Source: Brenneria goodwinii (GTDB taxonomy: Bacteria > Pseudomonadota > Gammaproteobacteria > Enterobacterales > Enterobacteriaceae). Taken from it: 64,000 nt of DNA. The stretch's first letter is position 1. Every line of letters begins with the position of its first letter. The stretch is taken from NCBI RefSeq assembly GCF_002291445.1, contig NZ_CP014137.1, positions 2,108,001-2,172,000 on the forward strand. The letters run 5' to 3'. The notes below the pieces were generated by a model. The model had not been told where the DNA came from and ran no database searches. It saw only the letters and a list, made by a program, of their open reading frames with translations. Below are positions 62,193-64,000 of the stretch, in pieces. The position numbers were made by a program, and so were the translations under genes.

Positions 62193-64000
62193 TCAGAAGG
62201 TAACATTCACACCCACGTTATAACGGCGTCCGTCCAGAACCGTTTCATAGGTTTCATAATCAACGCGTTTATCGAGCACATTATAGACGCCGCCCAATAA
62301 CTGCACGTCTTTGGTGACCTGGTACGTCGCCCCAAGATCGACAAACGTATAGGACGGCGTAGGGGAAGACATACTGGTGCGGCCTAAATATTCAGAAGTC
62401 TTCCCGCGATAATTCACCCGCGCCCAGGCGCCCAGATCCTCGGTGGTTTTCCAGTTCAATGTGCTATTGAACATATGCTTCGGCATCTGGTTTAACGGCT
62501 TGCCTTTAAACTCGCCGCTCTTCTGTTCCGAATGGGTATAGGTATAGCTGGAAGCTAACGATAAATCGTCGGTGATATCCCAGTTGAAAGTCGATTCGAC
62601 CCCGCGCATGGTCGCTTTATCAACATTGACCCGATTACTGATGAAGCGGTAATTATGACCGTCATACGGACAGGAGCCGGTATCACATATCCGAGCCTCG
62701 GTGATTTTGTCTTTGTAATCCGTATTAAACAGCGTTAGGCCGAAATTCACCCCTTCTCGGTTATCCCAGATAATGCCGACTTCCTGGCTCAGACTTTTTT
62801 CCGGCTTAAGGTCCGGATTTCCCAGAATGATCGCATTACCCGCCCGGCCCCCGGTTGCCTGTCCCCAGTTTTTAACCGTATGACGCAAATCGGGCGATCG
62901 GTATCCCGCAGAGACGCCGCCCTTCAACGTCCACTGTTCCGTTAAGTGCCATACGCCATAGGCTCTGGGCGTCCAATGCGAACCATAGTTTTCATCGCTA
63001 TCCATGCGCAGACCGGTGGTCAGCGCAAAATCGTTGGTCATCTGCCATTCGTCTTCGGCAAACAGCGCCCAGCTCTTACGCGTCAGTTTTTCCAGATCCT
63101 GCGCCGTCGATAGCTGATTTCCCTTATCGTTTAAAGACTCATAGCGATACTGTCCGCCCAAACTCAAGGTATGGTCGCCAAGATAAAAGGATGTCTGGGT
63201 ATTGAAAATGGTATTATCCAGCTTCATTTCACGATGTGGATTACGGTTTTCCTCACGCTGGATATAGCTGGTTGTCATGCCGAAATCGTAGATTCCGCTG
63301 TGGGTAATCGCATAATTATTACGCTCATAGCGAACGTCGGACTCGGTGTCCGAGGTTTCAATCGATTTACCCGGCGTGACATTTCTGTCCTGTACCGAAT
63401 GGGATAAATCAAAGTCCAGCGTATTTTTTTCGTCGGGCGTTAGCGTGAATGTCACGCCGCCATTACGCATGCGCTGCTCGTTATAGCCGTTAACGATTTT
63501 ATCTTCACTGCGATGCGAAAGCAGACCATTAATCTGAACGCCCAAAAGACCGTCAATCAGCGGACCTGCGGCATAGATACTCGATTGATATATATCGCCT
63601 GAATCGCGATCTTCCTGAATCGTCGCATCCCCCCGCACCGACGTCGTCCATTCACTGTGCGTTTTACGGGTAATAACGTTGATGACCCCGCCCATCGCAT
63701 CAGAACCATACAGCGAAGACATCGGGCCGCGCACAACCTCGATCCGCTCAATGGCGGCAATCGGCGGCAGCCACCCTTGTTCAATCCCGGAGTTATCGCT
63801 GTTCGGACGCGTACCCCGCGTATCAACCCGTTTCCCATCCACAAGAATCAGGGTGTATTTAGACGACATACCGCGAATACTGATGTCGCTGCTGCTAGCG
63901 CCACCGGTTACAACAACGCCGGGTACATCTTTCAGCGCGTCGGTAACATCACGGTAGGCCTTGGTTTCCAACTGTTCGCGAGAAATAACGGAAATAGAAG
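62193..64000 (-). CDS. TonB-dependent outer-membrane receptor, CirA/FepA-like (5' end beyond window)
   Basis: The frame is open to the right edge, giving about 602 residues that lack only the signal peptide, TonB box and first plug residues. The visible part starts SISVISREQLETKAYRDVTD and shows the plug hallmarks DISIRGMSSKYTLILVDGKR and IERIEVVRGPMSSLYGSDAM. The barrel ends LDGRRYNVGVNVTF with the aromatic last residue of outer-membrane proteins. It resembles the catecholate and colicin I receptor CirA and IrgA-type receptors. Its place near folE-fghA recalls E. coli folE-yeiG-cirA. The ligand, probably a siderophore, is unproven. A TTG at 63969-63971 is an internal codon, not the start. 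Confidence 0.9.
   Translation of the reverse strand, partial: SISVISREQLETKAYRDVTDALKDVPGVVVTGGASSSDISIRGMSSKYTLILVDGKRVDTRGTRPNSDNSGIEQGWLPPIAAIERIEVVRGPMSSLYGSDAMGGVINVITRKTHSEWTTSVRGDATIQEDRDSGDIYQSSIYAAGPLIDGLLGVQINGLLSHRSEDKIVNGYNEQRMRNGGVTFTLTPDEKNTLDFDLSHSVQDRNVTPGKSIETSDTESDVRYERNNYAITHSGIYDFGMTTSYIQREENRNPHREMKLDNTIFNTQTSFYLGDHTLSLGGQYRYESLNDKGNQLSTAQDLEKLTRKSWALFAEDEWQMTNDFALTTGLRMDSDENYGSHWTPRAYGVWHLTEQWTLKGGVSAGYRSPDLRHTVKNWGQATGGRAGNAIILGNPDLKPEKSLSQEVGIIWDNREGVNFGLTLFNTDYKDKITEARICDTGSCPYDGHNYRFISNRVNVDKATMRGVESTFNWDITDDLSLASSYTYTHSEQKSGEFKGKPLNQMPKHMFNSTLNWKTTEDLGAWARVNYRGKTSEYLGRTSMSSPTPSYTFVDLGATYQVTKDVQLLGGVYNVLDKRVDYETYETVLDGRRYNVGVNVTF

Noticed and set aside
63969..63971. 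TTG as start codon of the TonB receptor
   Set aside because: The frame continues upstream to the window end with conserved plug sequence (ISVISREQLETK), so the TTG is an internal Leu codon.
1..64000. CRISPR arrays, insertion sequences, prophage genes, rRNA or tRNA genes
   Set aside because: I found no regularly spaced repeats, transposase or integrase frames, or stable RNA genes other than rybB.

Overview
The window is a compact stretch of a gamma-proteobacterial chromosome of the order Enterobacterales. Nearly every protein is a close full-length relative of an E. coli K-12 protein. Gene order follows two E. coli regions: ycaD-serS to rimO, and sanA-yeiB-folE-yeiG-cirA. The degree of divergence, the missing E. 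coli genes (macAB, ybjX, ybjP, ybjGHIJK, mdfA, bssR, ybjC, tRNA serW) and the extra modules suggest a soft-rot-type Pectobacteriaceae member (Brenneria, Pectobacterium, Dickeya or Lonsdalea). That assignment is inference; no 16S rRNA gene is present.

Layout. 0-9.8 kb: 5' part of ycaD (leftward), serS, rarA, lolA, ftsK (with a LexA box) and lrp, all leftward, then trxB rightward. 10-18 kb: cydDC, aat and infA rightward; clpA and clpS leftward; cspD. 18-22.5 kb: ybjD (OLD-family nuclease), lysO, amiD, ybjQ. 22.8-26.5 kb: arginine transport operon artPIQM plus artJ, with a candidate ARG box. 26.5-33 kb: rlmC, ybjO and the putrescine transporter potFGHI. 33-39 kb: ybjN, rimK, nfsA, grxA, ybjM, ybjL and the sRNA gene rybB, which is not a protein ORF but is recognisable with its sigma-E promoter. 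39-44 kb: a deoxyribose catabolic module, deoKPX divergent from a short-type deoC, then deoR. The deoK/deoC interval carries two TGTTA-N6-TAACA operators 115 bp apart and a CRP-like site. 44-48 kb: dacC and a metNIQ-type transporter. 48-52 kb: gstB, yliI, a zeta-toxin-like P-loop fragment, rimO. 52-58 kb: sanA, yeiB, folE, an MFS/LysR relic, frmA-fghA (formaldehyde detoxification), a KTSC-domain protein. 58-64 kb: hcxA, an orphan RbsA/RbsC-like ABC transporter without binding protein, and a TonB-dependent receptor cut by the window end.

How the genes work together. Most of the window is core housekeeping: translation (serS, infA, rimK, rimO, rlmC), replication and division (rarA, ftsK), envelope (lolA, dacC, amiD, sanA), proteolysis (clpAS, aat in the N-end rule), redox (trxB, grxA, nfsA, cydDC, frmA-fghA) and uptake (art, pot, met). 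The least ordinary parts are the deo module with its control region, the decayed gene remnants at 50.3 and 55.1-55.6 kb, and the ABC transporter lacking a binding protein next to hcxA.
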